DNA of 64,000 bases from Bacteroidales bacterium (lineage in GTDB: Bacteria; Bacteroidota; Bacteroidia; Bacteroidales; Marinilabiliaceae), in the NCBI GenBank assembly GCA_022768325.1, contig JALEMI010000020.1, positions 1 through 64,000 on the forward strand. Direction: 5' to 3'. This document shows positions 1 to 9,500 of this stretch, piece by piece. The notes under the pieces were generated by a model that was not told where the DNA came from, did no database searches, and saw nothing but the letters and a program-made list of their open reading frames with translations. The translations under genes were made by a program, and so were the position numbers. Position 1 is the stretch's first letter; every line of letters starts with the position of its first letter.

Positions 1-633
1 GACACCGAGCTTCTGATAGAGGCGCGTGCAAGAGATGGCTGCGGCACCGGCACCGTTGACGACGACGCGGACATCTTCAATCTTCTTGCCGACGATTTGG
101 AGCGCGTTGATGAGGCCTGCGGCGGAGATGATTGCCGTTCCGTGCTGGTCGTCGTGCATGACGGGGATGTCGAGCACGGCCTTGAGGCGCGTCTCGATCT
201 CGAAACACTCGGGGGCCTTGATGTCCTCGAGATTTATGCCACCGAACGTTGGGGAGATGGCCTTGACGGCCTGAATGAACTTCTCGGGATCCTTCTCGTC
301 GACCTCGATGTCGAAGACATCGATACCGGCGAAAATCTTGAAGAGCAGTCCTTTGCCCTCCATGACGGGCTTACCGCTTACGGCACCGATGTTGCCGAGA
401 CCGAGGACGGCAGTGCCGTTGGAGATTACGGCAACGAGATTGCCCTTGTCGGTGTATTCGTAGGCGAGTTCGGGGTCTTTCTGTATTTCGAGGCATGGCT
501 CGGCCACGCCGGGGGAATAGGCGAGAGAGAGGTCGCGTTGCGAGCTGTAGGGTTTTGTGGGGATGACTTCAATCTTTCCCGGGCGTCCTTCGGCATGATA
601 GCGGAGGGCGTCTTCCTTATTTATCTTTGGCAT
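1..633 (-). CDS. maeB: NADP-type malic enzyme, N-terminal part (cut by window start)
   Basis: The gene begins at 633 with [13 protein letters not shown] and runs off the left edge, so about 211 residues are visible. The segment contains the malic-enzyme N-terminal region ([11 protein letters not shown], near residues 39-49), the run [20 protein letters not shown], the acidic metal-binding stretch around [10 protein letters not shown], and the start of the NAD(P)-binding domain ([10 protein letters not shown]). This family decarboxylates malate to pyruvate with reduction of NAD(P)+ in the cytoplasm. Larger MaeB proteins also carry a C-terminal phosphotransacetylase-like domain, but that region lies outside the window. 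A candidate -7 box is found about 35 bases upstream. Identity as malic enzyme is confident; cofactor preference cannot be read here. Confidence 0.93.
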   Translation of the reverse strand, partial: MPKINKEDALRYHAEGRPGKIEVIPTKPYSSQRDLSLAYSPGVAEPCLEIQKDPELAYEYTDKGNLVAVISNGTAVLGLGNIGAVSGKPVMEGKGLLFKIFAGIDVFDIEVDEKDPEKFIQAVKAISPTFGGINLEDIKAPECFEIETRLKAVLDIPVMHDDQHGTAIISAAGLINALQIVGKKIEDVRVVVNGAGAAAISCTRLYQKLGV

Positions 634-667
634 TGCTGTTATGGTTTTGGCAGTGTGTGTTTAGAGG

Positions 668-675
668 CAAAGATA
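668..675 (-). promoter_or_regulatory. Candidate -7 box for the malic enzyme gene
   Basis: Reading the minus strand this is TATCTTTG, matching the Bacteroides TAnnTTTG -7 element, 35 bases before the maeB start at 633. No clear TTTG -33 element lies at the usual 19-21 base spacing, so this rests on the -7 match and its position alone. Confidence 0.4.
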
Positions 676-724
676 GAATAAAGCGTGACAAGGGGAGCGG
701 CGACGACGTTTTTACGTGTTGCGC

Positions 725-1525
725 TTAAAGGGCCGGGGCGTGGGTGGAGTCTACCCCACCCTCGACGATGCCGATGGAGAAGAGCGCGAAATCGTAGCGC
801 ACGGGGTCGGATGGGGAGAAAAGGCGGAGGGCATCGGTGAGCAACGCGGCGGCCTTCCAATCGTCTTGCGAGCGGTCGAGAAGACCGAGGGCACGGGCGG
901 TGCGTCCGCTATGGACATCGAGGGGAATGACGAGTTGAGCGGGCGAGATGTTTTTCCAAAGACCGAAATCGACACCACGCGTGGCGGGGCGCACCATCCA
1001 GCGGAGAAACATACAGATACGCTTGGCCGCCGCGCCACGGGCGGGGTCGGCAATATGCTTTAGGGAGCGGGACGCCATGGAGGGAACCATGGCGGAGCGG
1101 AAACGGGCTACGGAATCGCGCAGCGTCTCGCCCGGCGCGGGGATGAAGAGATCTTCGAGCGTCTGATTTTGGGAAGAGCGGAACACACTGCGGAGGCCTC
1201 GAACCATGGAGGGGAGATCCTCGCGTTGGAAAGTGCGGTAGACGAACGACGCGAGAGAATCGATCTGCTCCTCGGAGGCTGACATGACGAAATCGTAGGG
1301 GTCGGCACCGAGGCGGTCGAGCATCTGGCGGCCTTTGGCCACGATGGCCTTACGGTTTCCCCAGGCAATGGTAGCAGCGAGGAAGCCCGCCACCTCAATA
1401 TCTTGGCGGCGGGAATAGAGGTGGGGAATGGAGATGGGATCCGGGGCTATGAACTCGGGGCGTTCGTAGAGGTCTACCTTGCTGTCTAACAGCTCTTTGA
1501 GATGCTCAATCGGCATAGACGGCAC
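725..1525 (-). CDS. TIGR02757 (DUF2400) family protein
   Basis: This 266-residue protein matches the TIGR02757/DUF2400 family by its overall sequence: an N-terminal [20 protein letters not shown] block, the IAWGNRKAI segment, and a C-terminal block containing [11 protein letters not shown]-like residues, a [14 protein letters not shown] run and [13 protein letters not shown]. The function of the family is not established; its helical layout recalls HhH-type DNA glycosylases, which is only suggestive. It is the last gene of a minus-strand run and overlaps the end of the upstream LolD-like ATPase gene by about 20 bases. A second in-frame ATG at 1516 (MPIEHL) is an equally plausible start and would reduce the overlap. 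Confidence 0.8.
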   Translation of the reverse strand: MPSMPIEHLKELLDSKVDLYERPEFIAPDPISIPHLYSRRQDIEVAGFLAATIAWGNRKAIVAKGRQMLDRLGADPYDFVMSASEEQIDSLASFVYRTFQREDLPSMVRGLRSVFRSSQNQTLEDLFIPAPGETLRDSVARFRSAMVPSMASRSLKHIADPARGAAAKRICMFLRWMVRPATRGVDFGLWKNISPAQLVIPLDVHSGRTARALGLLDRSQDDWKAAALLTDALRLFSPSDPVRYDFALFSIGIVEGGVDSTHAPAL

Positions 1526-2192
1526 CGTCTTTTATGACGACCATACGATCGCACCTCTCGGCAAGTCGGGCATCGTGGGTCACGATGACGAAAGTCTGCC
1601 CGAAGCGTTCGCGGAGCGAGGAAAAGAGGGACTGAAGCTCATCGGCATTGTGGCTGTCGAGATTTCCTGACGGCTCGTCGGCAAAGACGACGGCGGGATT
1701 ATTGACCAGCGCACGGGCTATGGCTGCGCGTTGCTTCTCGCCGCCGCTCAGCTCGGAGGGCTTATGGTCGGTGCGGTTGGAGAGGTTGAGGAAATCGAGA
1801 AGCTCGGCGGCTCGTTGCTCGGCCTGATGGCGCGGGACGCCGCCAATGAGCGCGGGAAGCATGACGTTCTCCAGAGCCGTGAACTCGGGCAGCAGCTGAT
1901 GGAACTGGAAGACGAAGCCAATCTTTGAATTGCGGAACTGCGCCAGCTGCATATTTTTGAGCGCGAGGGTATCGACACCGTCGATGAAGACGGAGCCCGA
2001 CGTAGGGCGGTCGAGCGTCCCGAGAATCTGGAGCAGAGTGGTCTTTCCGGCGCCACTCGCCCCCATGATGGAGACGACCTCCGCCTTCATGATTTGCAAG
2101 TCGATGCCACGCAGGACTTGTAGCGAGCCGAAGCTCTTGGTGAGGCCTGTGGCGACGACCATAGGTTGCTGAATATCGGCCATGAGTGTCAT
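1506..2192 (-). CDS. lolD: ABC transporter ATP-binding protein, LolD-like
   Basis: This is a 228-residue ABC ATPase with Walker A GASGAGKT (about 44-51), signature LSGGEKQ (148-154) and Walker B VVFADEP (168-174) followed by SGNLD, and a downstream H-loop in [10 protein letters not shown]. The length, the [34 protein letters not shown] stretch (split here by family motifs [13 protein letters not shown]) and lack of extra domains fit the LolD/MacB ATPase group that releases lipoproteins from the inner membrane. No permease gene (LolC/E) is adjacent, so the assignment to lipoprotein export is inference. The start at 2192 overlaps the upstream gene's stop as ATGA, suggesting coupled translation; an alternative ATG lies at 2183. 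A long upstream open frame to 2501 is antisense overlap and is not used. Confidence 0.85.
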   Translation of the reverse strand: MTLMADIQQPMVVATGLTKSFGSLQVLRGIDLQIMKAEVVSIMGASGAGKTTLLQILGTLDRPTSGSVFIDGVDTLALKNMQLAQFRNSKIGFVFQFHQLLPEFTALENVMLPALIGGVPRHQAEQRAAELLDFLNLSNRTDHKPSELSGGEKQRAAIARALVNNPAVVFADEPSGNLDSHNADELQSLFSSLRERFGQTFVIVTHDARLAERCDRMVVIKDGAVYAD

Positions 2193-3676
2193 TCGATGGG
2201 TCTTGCCTCGTTGGCGATGTCGTAAATTGTTCGTGGAATCTCGGGACGCCCTCGGCGGGTTGAGATGATGAACTGCCGGATGGCCTCGGCAATGGCAGGG
2301 CCTACGTTCTCCGCGGGGCCTGGGGCTTGGGGAATTGCAACACAACCATCGGGGGCAATGAGGAAATAGGTTGGGAGGGCGGCCACCTGATAGTCGAGCA
2401 TTATGCGTTGGTTGGAGATGTAGGAGACTGGTTTCCAATAATATCCGTTGCGGGACACGAGCTTGAAGAGTTCGGCCGGCTGGTCGTCGGTGAAGACGCA
2501 AAGCACGTCGAGATTCTCACGGTGGACCTGGGCGAGATTGTCGAGGGCTGGCATTGCCTTTATGCACTCGTAATTCTTGGAGTGCATGAAACAGAGATAG
2601 AGGAAACGACCACGGAAATCGCTGAGCTTCACCTCGTTGCCCTTATTGTCGGTGAGGGAGAAATCGGGAGCTGGGAGACCCGCGCGGAGGCGATTCTTCT
2701 TGGCGTAGACATTGGCGGCCATGAGGCGGACGGACTTAGTCTTCAGGGTGCGGGCGGCACTGATGAGGAGCGAATCGGCTCGTCCCTCGGAGATGTCGTT
2801 GGAAAAGAAAGCGTCGGTTATGGCCTTGACGATGAGAGCCTCGCGGAGGGGTTGTGAGCGTTGGAAAAGGGTATCGTGCGAGAGGATTTGTGAAATCTCG
2901 GCCACGCTTGGCGACGATTGCTCAAGAATCTTGCCGATGCTCTTGCGGATGTCGGGATATGGGGAATTCTTCAGGACATCGGGCGCGAGCATATCGATTG
3001 TCTGCCAATAGGCGGGGACATTGAGGGCGAGGGGCGAGCCGGAATAGAAACGCGCGAGGACTTGGCGCGAGGCATTGAGGCGTGGAGTGGCGAAGATACG
3101 CGCCCTGAGGAAATTGGCCTGTTGGCGGAAGAAGGGGAGACTGCAATTGATGGCCCGCACGGCGGAATCGAGTCGCGCGATTAGCTTATCGGCGAGAGCC
3201 TTGTCATGGCGACGTACGAGGCGGACAGCCGACGGGTAATAGATGTCGGCGAAAGCCTTGTTTAGGGAGGCGAGGGCCGTATTGAGCGGCGACGTGGCGG
3301 AATGGATGATTAGGCTGACCTGCCGCGGCTCGTAATAGGGATTGAAACGCTCGGCATCGGGGCGGAGGCGGAAGGGAGGGAGGGAGACATCGTAGCGGGC
3401 GCCAGGCTCAAGATAGATGTGGGCGAGGTAGAAACTGAGGTCGACTGAGACGCGCGTCACCTGGTTGATGTCCGCCGTAAGCGTGAAAGAGCCGTCGCCG
3501 TCCACCGTCACGGAGGCCAAATCGACTGGCAGACGGCTGACGGGGTCGGCGTAGGTCTGGAAGACGAGAGTCCGGCCCTCGTATCCCTTGGCGTGACCAT
3601 TGACGACGGTCAGCGCGGCCGAGGCGAGGGGCGCGAAAGCGAGGAATAAAGCTATGAGCGTCAGGACTCTGCGCAT
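2189..3676 (-). CDS. Secreted thioredoxin-fold (redoxin/TlpA-like) protein lacking CxxC
   Basis: The 495-residue product starts with a signal peptide ([20 protein letters not shown]), followed by a long helical region, then a TlpA/redoxin-like domain from about residue 333 ([20 protein letters not shown]) to 475, with the cis-proline segment [12 protein letters not shown]. Such proteins in Bacteroidota usually act as periplasmic thiol oxidoreductases. Here the site where WCxxC is expected reads [13 protein letters not shown], with only one cysteine, so a classic dithiol exchange is unlikely and the domain may have a structural or peroxiredoxin-like role. It overlaps the end of coaD by 16 bases and its stop overlaps the lolD start. 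Function is unassigned beyond the fold. Confidence 0.75.
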   Translation of the reverse strand: MRRVLTLIALFLAFAPLASAALTVVNGHAKGYEGRTLVFQTYADPVSRLPVDLASVTVDGDGSFTLTADINQVTRVSVDLSFYLAHIYLEPGARYDVSLPPFRLRPDAERFNPYYEPRQVSLIIHSATSPLNTALASLNKAFADIYYPSAVRLVRRHDKALADKLIARLDSAVRAINCSLPFFRQQANFLRARIFATPRLNASRQVLARFYSGSPLALNVPAYWQTIDMLAPDVLKNSPYPDIRKSIGKILEQSSPSVAEISQILSHDTLFQRSQPLREALIVKAITDAFFSNDISEGRADSLLISAARTLKTKSVRLMAANVYAKKNRLRAGLPAPDFSLTDNKGNEVKLSDFRGRFLYLCFMHSKNYECIKAMPALDNLAQVHRENLDVLCVFTDDQPAELFKLVSRNGYYWKPVSYISNQRIMLDYQVAALPTYFLIAPDGCVAIPQAPGPAENVGPAIAEAIRQFIISTRRGRPEIPRTIYDIANEARPIE

Positions 3677-4143
3677 TTTACCAACTCTCTAATACGTTCG
3701 GGAATGAAAAGGGAGGCATCGCCCCCGTGGCGGAGGATGTCTCGGACGATGGTGCTATTGACGGGCGTATGCTCGGGCGTCGTGAGGAGAAAGACGGTGT
3801 CGATACCCGTCATTTGCCTATTGACCTGGGCAATGGCCCTCTCGAACTCGAAATCGGCGGAGGTGCGAAGCCCGCGGATGATGTGGCCACAGCCGAGCTG
3901 ACGGGCGAAATCGACAGTCAGGCCGTCGTAGGTCTTGACGGAGACGCGCGGCTCGTCGGCAAAGACGGCCTTGATGAAATCGACACGCTGCTGGGCAGTG
4001 AAGAGGCACCGCTTATCGGAATTGACACCGACAGCGACCACAATCTCGTCGAACACTTCAAGACCGCGCGTGACGATGCTCTCGTGACCGACAGTGAAGG
4101 GGTCGAAGGAACCGGGGAATATGGCCTTTCTGGGATTTGGCAT
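3661..4143 (-). CDS. coaD: Pantetheine-phosphate adenylyltransferase
   Basis: This 160-residue protein has the nucleotidyltransferase signature GSFDPFTVGH (residues 11-20, with the TxGH motif), the conserved IIRGLRTSADFEFE segment and the NSTIVRD block that are diagnostic for CoaD. The enzyme makes dephospho-CoA from ATP and 4'-phosphopantetheine, the fourth step of CoA synthesis, in the cytoplasm. The start at 4143 (MPNPRKAIFPG) gives the family's normal length and N-terminus; an in-frame upstream extension to 4209 does not resemble the family. The 3' end overlaps the following redoxin gene by 16 bases, so both are probably in one transcript. Confidence 0.96.
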   Translation of the reverse strand: MPNPRKAIFPGSFDPFTVGHESIVTRGLEVFDEIVVAVGVNSDKRCLFTAQQRVDFIKAVFADEPRVSVKTYDGLTVDFARQLGCGHIIRGLRTSADFEFERAIAQVNRQMTGIDTVFLLTTPEHTPVNSTIVRDILRHGGDASLFIPERIRELVKCAES

Positions 4144-4174
4144 CTTGGAGGGAATCTGGGGAGCGTGTGTTTTT

Positions 4175-5599
4175 TTATCGGAAACGAATCTTGAGCGCAG
4201 CGAAGACACTCATCTGCAAGAGGAGGAGGCCGTGGCGGAAGCGGGAGATATTCGTAGTCCCGTACTTGCGCTCGCGATAGCGGATGGGCAAATCGACGAT
4301 GCGGAGATTGAGCTTATAGGCACCGAAAAGGAGGTCGAAATCGCCAAAGGGGTCGAAATCGCCGAAGAAATCGCGATTTCGTGCGAGGCGGACATAATCG
4401 TCGCGGAACATGACCTTGGTCCCGCAGAGCGTATCCTTGACGGGCGTCTCCAGAATCCACGAGAAGAGGGAGCTAAAGAAGTGGTTGCCAATGGTATTGA
4501 GCAGCCTCATGGAGCCCTTCTCCATTGGGTAGACGAGGCGGACGCCATTGATGAACTCGCCTCGCGACGTGGCGATGGCCTTATAGAACTTGGGGAGGTC
4601 TTCGGGCGGGACGGTGAGGTCGGCATCGAGAATCATGAGGATGTCGCCATTTGCGGCATCGTAGCCTTTCCTTACGGCGTCACCTTTTCCGCGTCCGTCT
4701 TGCTTCATCACCTTGATGTCGCGTTTCCCCTGGTAGACATCTCGGACGCGGCAAATCTCGTCCCACGTATCGTCGGTGGAATTGCCCTCGACGAAGATAA
4801 TCTCGGTATGGCAGCCCATGTCGGGGATTCGCTGGACGGCTTGGCGGATATTGCCACTCTCATTGCGCGCCGGGATGACAACGGAGACGGAGTAACGCTT
4901 GCGCCAATCGTCGGAGGCCGTCTCGTCTTCGGGCATTGGGCGGGCGAAGATATAGTCGTTGAGGGAGAGAGCCCCCATGAGCGGGAGGTGTGAGACGAAT
5001 CGGTTGAAGAGCGGCGCGACGATGGGGATATTGAAGGGGAGCAGCATATTGCTGTTCGTGCGGTATGTCTCGAAGCCCGTGAGATAGAGGAGATTGCGCA
5101 TATCGGCCATGGAGAGCCAGTTTTGCTCGGGGCTCTTGCGCTTGATTCCGAGCCACTCGGCCACGTTGATGAGCGGCTCCCAGAGGCGGTTGTATGTGTT
5201 GATGATGACACGCGTCCGCTGGTGGCAGAGCTTCCTCACCTGATTGAGCACCAGCTCGATATCGTCGAGATAGCCCGTGAGATTGGACATGATGACGACA
5301 TCGAACTTCTCGTTGAGGGTGATGTCCTCGGCGGGCATGGTGTGGAACTCAATTGAGGGATGCGCCTCGCGGGCCTGCTGGATAAGCTCGTCGCAGAAAT
5401 CGATGCCGACACGGCGGCGTGCGGGGACCTGGGCGAGCGTCTCGCCCGTGGCACAGCCAATCTCGATGACACTTTGGGTGTCGGTCATGTAGAACGAGAT
5501 GAACCGCGTTATTTGGTTCCAATAGTAGGAGCGGCTTTGGCGATAGCGTCTCCAGTTCTTGGCGGCGTTCTTGAAGTATTGAATCTTCTCTTCGTACAT
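4175..5599 (-). CDS. Methyltransferase-glycosyltransferase family 2 fusion
   Basis: A 474-residue two-domain protein. Residues 1-220 form a class I SAM-dependent methyltransferase: motif I is VIEIGCATGE (44-53), followed by an acidic residue strand (VGIDF) and FDVVIMSNLTGYLDD. Residues 237-474 form a GT-A glycosyltransferase of family 2, close to dolichol-phosphate mannose synthase: SVSVVIPARNESGNI, the metal-binding DAD at 325-327 and the acceptor region GTKVMFRDD. The likely role is modification of a lipid-linked or surface glycan; donor and acceptor are not readable. It lies directly downstream of a GT39-like membrane protein gene, which would be a natural user of a polyprenyl-phosphate sugar made by the GT2 domain. 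There are no transmembrane helices after the GT domain. Confidence 0.85.
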   Translation of the reverse strand: MYEEKIQYFKNAAKNWRRYRQSRSYYWNQITRFISFYMTDTQSVIEIGCATGETLAQVPARRRVGIDFCDELIQQAREAHPSIEFHTMPAEDITLNEKFDVVIMSNLTGYLDDIELVLNQVRKLCHQRTRVIINTYNRLWEPLINVAEWLGIKRKSPEQNWLSMADMRNLLYLTGFETYRTNSNMLLPFNIPIVAPLFNRFVSHLPLMGALSLNDYIFARPMPEDETASDDWRKRYSVSVVIPARNESGNIRQAVQRIPDMGCHTEIIFVEGNSTDDTWDEICRVRDVYQGKRDIKVMKQDGRGKGDAVRKGYDAANGDILMILDADLTVPPEDLPKFYKAIATSRGEFINGVRLVYPMEKGSMRLLNTIGNHFFSSLFSWILETPVKDTLCGTKVMFRDDYVRLARNRDFFGDFDPFGDFDLLFGAYKLNLRIVDLPIRYRERKYGTTNISRFRHGLLLLQMSVFAALKIRFR

Positions 5600-5617
5600 A
5601 GCGAGTAAAGGGTTGAG

Positions 5618-7276
5618 CTACTGTGGCTTTGCGTACTCGTAGTGGAGGACGAAAAGGGCTGCAGGCTCGGTATCTGTTGTGCCCTCGATAGCTACCTGCT
5701 CAATGAAGCGGGGGTATTTTTGGAGGATGAAATTGATGTAGCGATGGATAGTATTGATGACACCGAGGCCAGCCTTGGCGGGGTCGCGTCGGAGGCTGCC
5801 TACGATGATGTGTGTGACGCCGTGCTCTTTGAGATTGGCAACCAGCTCATCGGGGTCGGACGAGGGAATGGTGTAGATGCCGTAGAACTTGCGGCCGCCG
5901 GCGTAGATGCGGGCCATATTGGGCTTGCGGCAGGCGACGTAGGCATCTTGGGGGAGATTGGCGACGGACTTGCACATGGAGAGGTAGTGATACCAGTCGG
6001 GCGTATAGCCGGCGAGAGGGTCGGAGGTGAGATTCTTACGGAGCGACAGCAGATCCATCTGCGACGCGGAGCGTGAGAAGAGGATTGCGGAGGGGAGCAG
6101 CACGACGACGGCCATGAGCTTGACCTTGTGGCGGCGCGATATGCGTCGGACGATGTCTGCAATGGCGTAGAGAACGACAATGTGCATCAGGGCGACGTAG
6201 GGTAGAATGAGGCGGTATTGGTCCCAGAGCGTCTGGAGGGAGAAGAACGTGAGGCTGAGCATTGTCGCGGCGAGAATGGCCACGAAGAGGATTGCCCTAT
6301 TGCGCTTAAAGGCCACGTAGGCACCCCAGAAGAAGAGGGCGTAGAGGACGACAGTCTGCGCAGAGGACGTCTCGCGGCTATCGGGGTCCTTAAATCCGAG
6401 CATCTTGACGTAGTGCTTGGAGAGGTAGAGCTTGGAATTGCCGACGAAACGCTTGACGAAGCCTTGCGGAGTTTCGAGACCATCGGCGGGGTCGTAGGGG
6501 TCGACTTGAAGGAGTGAATTGAGCTGCGCGTCATTATTCTTCACCTCGCCCCACACTGCAGTACGGACACCGAGCCACAAGCCGAAGAGAACCACGACAG
6601 AGGCGACAACGGAGACCACGCCCGCCCAATGGCGGCGGAGAAGCAAAAAGAGGACAGCAGCCACGCCGAAACCGAAGCCTGCAGTGCGGACAAGCATGGC
6701 AAGCACAACAGCCGCGCCGACGGCAAGACCCCAAAGGGCAGCGAAACGCCAATTGGAGGCGGAGACGGAATCGAGGCGCAAAAGCGAATAGACGAGAATC
6801 CACTGGAAAATGATGAACAGCGGCTCACTATACGTGAGGCTCCCGAACTGGACAAACCAGAGATTGACAGCCATGAGGAGCATGACGGAAAGCAGCAAGC
6901 GGGGCGAAGCGAAGCGCCGGAGGGCGAAATACATGGCGAGTTGCCCGAGGACGATTAGCACGTAGGACGTGAACTTTAGCCCAATGACATCGACACCGCC
7001 CGAGAAGACGATGAACGGCGCGAGGAAAAGGGGATAGAGAGGGCCCTGATAATTGGGGTAGCGGCCTTGGTCGATGAAATCGAGAGCTCGGCAAATATAG
7101 CTGCTGTCGTCACCCCCCTCGCTCATTCGCGCGTTGAAGAGGAGGAGCGCCATGAGGGCAGTCAGGGCGACGAGGACGTAGGCGATGAGATTGGCGTTGC
7201 GGTCGATGATGTTGCCGAGCCAAGTCTCGCCCTCGGGAGTAGGGGCAGTGGCTGATTTTTTTACTTTCGTGGTCAT
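5618..7276 (-). CDS. Polytopic membrane glycosyltransferase (GT39/PMT-like)
   Basis: The 552-residue protein has a short cytoplasmic N-terminus, a first membrane helix at about residues 30-48, then the loop GGDDSSYICRALDF with paired aspartates at 56-57, the expected catalytic position in GT-C fold enzymes, followed by about ten hydrophobic segments and a C-terminal periplasmic domain (from about 420). That arrangement fits the GT39/ArnT/PMT superfamily, which transfers sugars from polyprenyl-phosphate donors on the outer face of the inner membrane. The ATG overlaps the stop of the upstream 69-residue gene as ATGA. Acceptor and donor are unknown; pairing with the downstream methyltransferase/GT2 gene suggests a common glycan pathway. 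Confidence 0.78.
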   Translation of the reverse strand: MTTKVKKSATAPTPEGETWLGNIIDRNANLIAYVLVALTALMALLLFNARMSEGGDDSSYICRALDFIDQGRYPNYQGPLYPLFLAPFIVFSGGVDVIGLKFTSYVLIVLGQLAMYFALRRFASPRLLLSVMLLMAVNLWFVQFGSLTYSEPLFIIFQWILVYSLLRLDSVSASNWRFAALWGLAVGAAVVLAMLVRTAGFGFGVAAVLFLLLRRHWAGVVSVVASVVVLFGLWLGVRTAVWGEVKNNDAQLNSLLQVDPYDPADGLETPQGFVKRFVGNSKLYLSKHYVKMLGFKDPDSRETSSAQTVVLYALFFWGAYVAFKRNRAILFVAILAATMLSLTFFSLQTLWDQYRLILPYVALMHIVVLYAIADIVRRISRRHKVKLMAVVVLLPSAILFSRSASQMDLLSLRKNLTSDPLAGYTPDWYHYLSMCKSVANLPQDAYVACRKPNMARIYAGGRKFYGIYTIPSSDPDELVANLKEHGVTHIIVGSLRRDPAKAGLGVINTIHRYINFILQKYPRFIEQVAIEGTTDTEPAALFVLHYEYAKPQ

Positions 7277-7482
7277 TTTTGCATATCCATGATGGAGCTC
7301 TTGTCTCGTTGCTCAATTTTGTCTTGCGCGCGATAGCAGTGGATTCCCCGTTGCTGCATGGCCTTATTGGCCCCGACATCTTCGGAGCGGAAAGTGCCGT
7401 TTTTCCGAAGGATGATATTGATGGCCAGGAGGGCAAGAGCTACCGCGAGGAGAGCGGCTACGATGAGGAACAGTTTAGCCAT
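7273..7482 (-). CDS. Small single-pass membrane protein, conserved in Bacteroidota
   Basis: The 69-residue product has one N-terminal membrane helix (LFLIVAALLAVALALLAINI) followed by a short soluble tail with a conserved-looking GIHCYRAQDK near the C-terminus. Similar short proteins, with a helix followed by a charged region and a GI-C-x-QD motif, are common as hypotheticals in this phylum; no function is known to me. It is the first gene of a minus-strand operon and its stop overlaps the start of the GT39-like gene as ATGA. A -7 promoter element lies just upstream. Confidence 0.75.
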   Translation of the reverse strand: MAKLFLIVAALLAVALALLAINIILRKNGTFRSEDVGANKAMQQRGIHCYRAQDKIEQRDKSSIMDMQK

Positions 7483-7509
7483 GAGAAAAGCCTAACAATG
7501 CTTGGTTGG

Positions 7510-7517
7510 CAAAGTTA
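7510..7517 (-). promoter_or_regulatory. Candidate -7 box upstream of the glycosyltransferase operon
   Basis: Minus-strand TAACTTTG fits TAnnTTTG and lies 28 bases before the start of the small membrane protein gene at 7482. A matching TTTG at the -33 spacing is not evident. Confidence 0.4.
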
Positions 7518-7551
7518 GGCTTTTGGGGGAAGAAAATGCGGGGAAAGGGTA

Positions 7552-8343
7552 CTAAATGTTGGGCGTCAGGTCTCCGTTGGAGGTGGGGATGACCGTCTCG
7601 ACCTCCTTGAAAAGGAAAGTGCGGCGTTCGGCGTGGGCTGTCTCAAGGGTGAGCCGGCCATCGGGGGCCACACTGACGATGCGCGCGGAGAAACGGGAAT
7701 CGGGCGTGGCGAAGAGATGGAAACAGCCATCGGCGCGGTAGAGAGCCGCCCAATAGTCGCTCATAACCTGGCTATCGAGCCCTTGCGAGACGGCATAGAG
7801 ACGAAGGCGCAGCGCGAGGATGAGGCTATCGGCAAGCGGGGCGACAGGCGTGTCGGCACCCGTCAGGAGCTTCACGGAGACGGGATTTGGCGCATGGCGG
7901 AAGAGCGTCTGATTGACATTTAGCCCTACGCCGACAATGGAACTCGCGATGAGACGCCCGCTGAGCTGATTCTCGACAAGGATGCCGCAAATCTTGGAAT
8001 CGCCCACGTAGATGTCGTTGGGCCACTTGACCTTCAGGACTTTGCGCGCGGAGTGGGGCAAGAGCGGGGCGAGAACGTCGCAGACAGCGAGCGCGACGGC
8101 CATGGAAATCATGAACTGGCGCGACACGTCGCATTGGCACGGGTGGAAGATTGTGGAGAAGAGCAAATTGGCACCCGCCTCACTCTCCCAATGATTGCCC
8201 ACCTGCCCGCGGCCCGAAGTTTGGAAATCGGCTACGACGGACGTGAAATCGGCCTCGGCCTGCCCATTGAGGGCCATCTGCCTGAGGACATCGGACGTTG
8301 ACGACGTCTCAGCCAGATGGACAATATTGGGGCGGAAGGTCAT
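7552..8343 (-). CDS. birA: Biotin--[acetyl-CoA-carboxylase] ligase
   Basis: The 263-residue protein shows the biotin/ATP-binding GRGQVGN (44-50), the KWPND motif (106-110) and the conserved KICGILVEN segment with the catalytic lysine near 117. It activates biotin as biotinyl-AMP and attaches it to carboxylase carrier proteins. There is no N-terminal winged-helix domain, so this is a monofunctional ligase and not a BirA-type repressor. Its start overlaps the hisB stop by 4 bases (ATGA), making it the apparent last gene of the histidine operon. No metabolic reason for this placement is evident. Confidence 0.95.
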   Translation of the reverse strand: MTFRPNIVHLAETSSTSDVLRQMALNGQAEADFTSVVADFQTSGRGQVGNHWESEAGANLLFSTIFHPCQCDVSRQFMISMAVALAVCDVLAPLLPHSARKVLKVKWPNDIYVGDSKICGILVENQLSGRLIASSIVGVGLNVNQTLFRHAPNPVSVKLLTGADTPVAPLADSLILALRLRLYAVSQGLDSQVMSDYWAALYRADGCFHLFATPDSRFSARIVSVAPDGRLTLETAHAERRTFLFKEVETVIPTSNGDLTPNI

Positions 8344-9485
8344 AGGGCGCCTTTGGTGGAGGGGAGTTGGAAATTCTCGATGTCTCGCGCCTTAGCCATC
8401 TTGATGGAGCGGGCGAGGGCCTTGAAAATTCCCTCAATCTTATGATGCTCGTTTTGGCCTTCGGCCTTGATGTTGAGATTCATCATTGCGGCATCGGAGA
8501 GGCTCTTGAAGAAATGGAGGAACATCTCGGTGGGCATATCGCCAATCTTCTCGCGGTTGAACTGCGCATCGAAGACGAGCCACGGGCGGCCACCGAAATC
8601 GATGGCCACTTGGCAGAGGCAATCGTCCATTGGGAGGCAATAGCCGTAGCGGGTTATTCCGCGCTTGTCGCCGAGGGCCTTTCGGAGAGCCTCTCCGAGG
8701 GCGAGAGCCGTATCCTCGATTGTGTGATGCTCGTCGACATTGAGGTCGCCGTGAACCGTTATGGAGAGGTCGGAGGCGGAGTGTTTGCCGATTTGCTCAA
8801 GCATGTGGTCGAAGAATCCGAGGCCAGTGTTGATTTGGCACTTGCCCGTGCCGTCGAGGTCGATTTTGACATCGATATCGGTCTCCTTGGTTGTGCGTCG
8901 CACTTGGGCGCAGCGTCGGCCGGCGTAGAGAATCTCGGCCACCTGGTCCCACGACTGGACGTATGAGACGCGATCGTCTGGGACATCGGGGACGCGTGCG
9001 GAGAAACTGTTATTGGGGTCGCGGCTCGTGACGGCGGGATTGGCGAGGATTATGGCTCGGCATCCGAGATTGCGGGCCAATTGGGCGTCGGTCTCACGGT
9101 CGCCGATGACGTAGGACTCGTCCATATTGACCGAGCCGTCGGTGTAGGCGGTGAGCATACCTGTTCCTGGCTTGCGGCAGGGGTGGTTGTCCTCGGGAGT
9201 GTGGCAATCGATGAACTGGGTATCGAACGTCACGCCCTGACCGGCGTAGGTATCCATGATGAACTTATGGAGACGGTCGAAGATGTCTTGGGGATAGGCA
9301 GGCGTCCCGAGGCCATCTTGATTGGACACGAGCGCGAACTCGAAATCGGTATGCGAGCGGATGAAAGCGAGATTTCGGATTGCTCCTGGGACGAACTCGA
9401 TGTCGTCGTAGGAGCGGATCTCCTCGGATGGGGGCTCCTTGATGAGCGTCCCGTCACGGTCTATAAAAAGAACTCGTCTTGGCAT
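8340..9485 (-). CDS. hisB: Bifunctional histidinol-phosphatase / imidazoleglycerol-phosphate dehydratase
   Basis: A 381-residue HisB with two domains. Residues 1-165 are a HAD-type histidinol-phosphate phosphatase: nucleophile motif FIDRDGT (D9, D11) and a zinc-binding segment [14 protein letters not shown]. Residues about 200-381 are the dehydratase: two metal-binding histidine motifs, DEHHTIED and NEHHKIEG. The two activities are the seventh and ninth steps of histidine synthesis. The gene follows the hisD-hisC fusion with a 15-base gap and precedes birA with a 4-base overlap. Length and domain order are the normal ones for the bifunctional enzyme of enterobacteria and Bacteroidota. Confidence 0.96.
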   Translation of the reverse strand: MPRRVLFIDRDGTLIKEPPSEEIRSYDDIEFVPGAIRNLAFIRSHTDFEFALVSNQDGLGTPAYPQDIFDRLHKFIMDTYAGQGVTFDTQFIDCHTPEDNHPCRKPGTGMLTAYTDGSVNMDESYVIGDRETDAQLARNLGCRAIILANPAVTSRDPNNSFSARVPDVPDDRVSYVQSWDQVAEILYAGRRCAQVRRTTKETDIDVKIDLDGTGKCQINTGLGFFDHMLEQIGKHSASDLSITVHGDLNVDEHHTIEDTALALGEALRKALGDKRGITRYGYCLPMDDCLCQVAIDFGGRPWLVFDAQFNREKIGDMPTEMFLHFFKSLSDAAMMNLNIKAEGQNEHHKIEGIFKALARSIKMAKARDIENFQLPSTKGAL

Positions 9486-9500
9486 TTTTTTCTGAATTGA

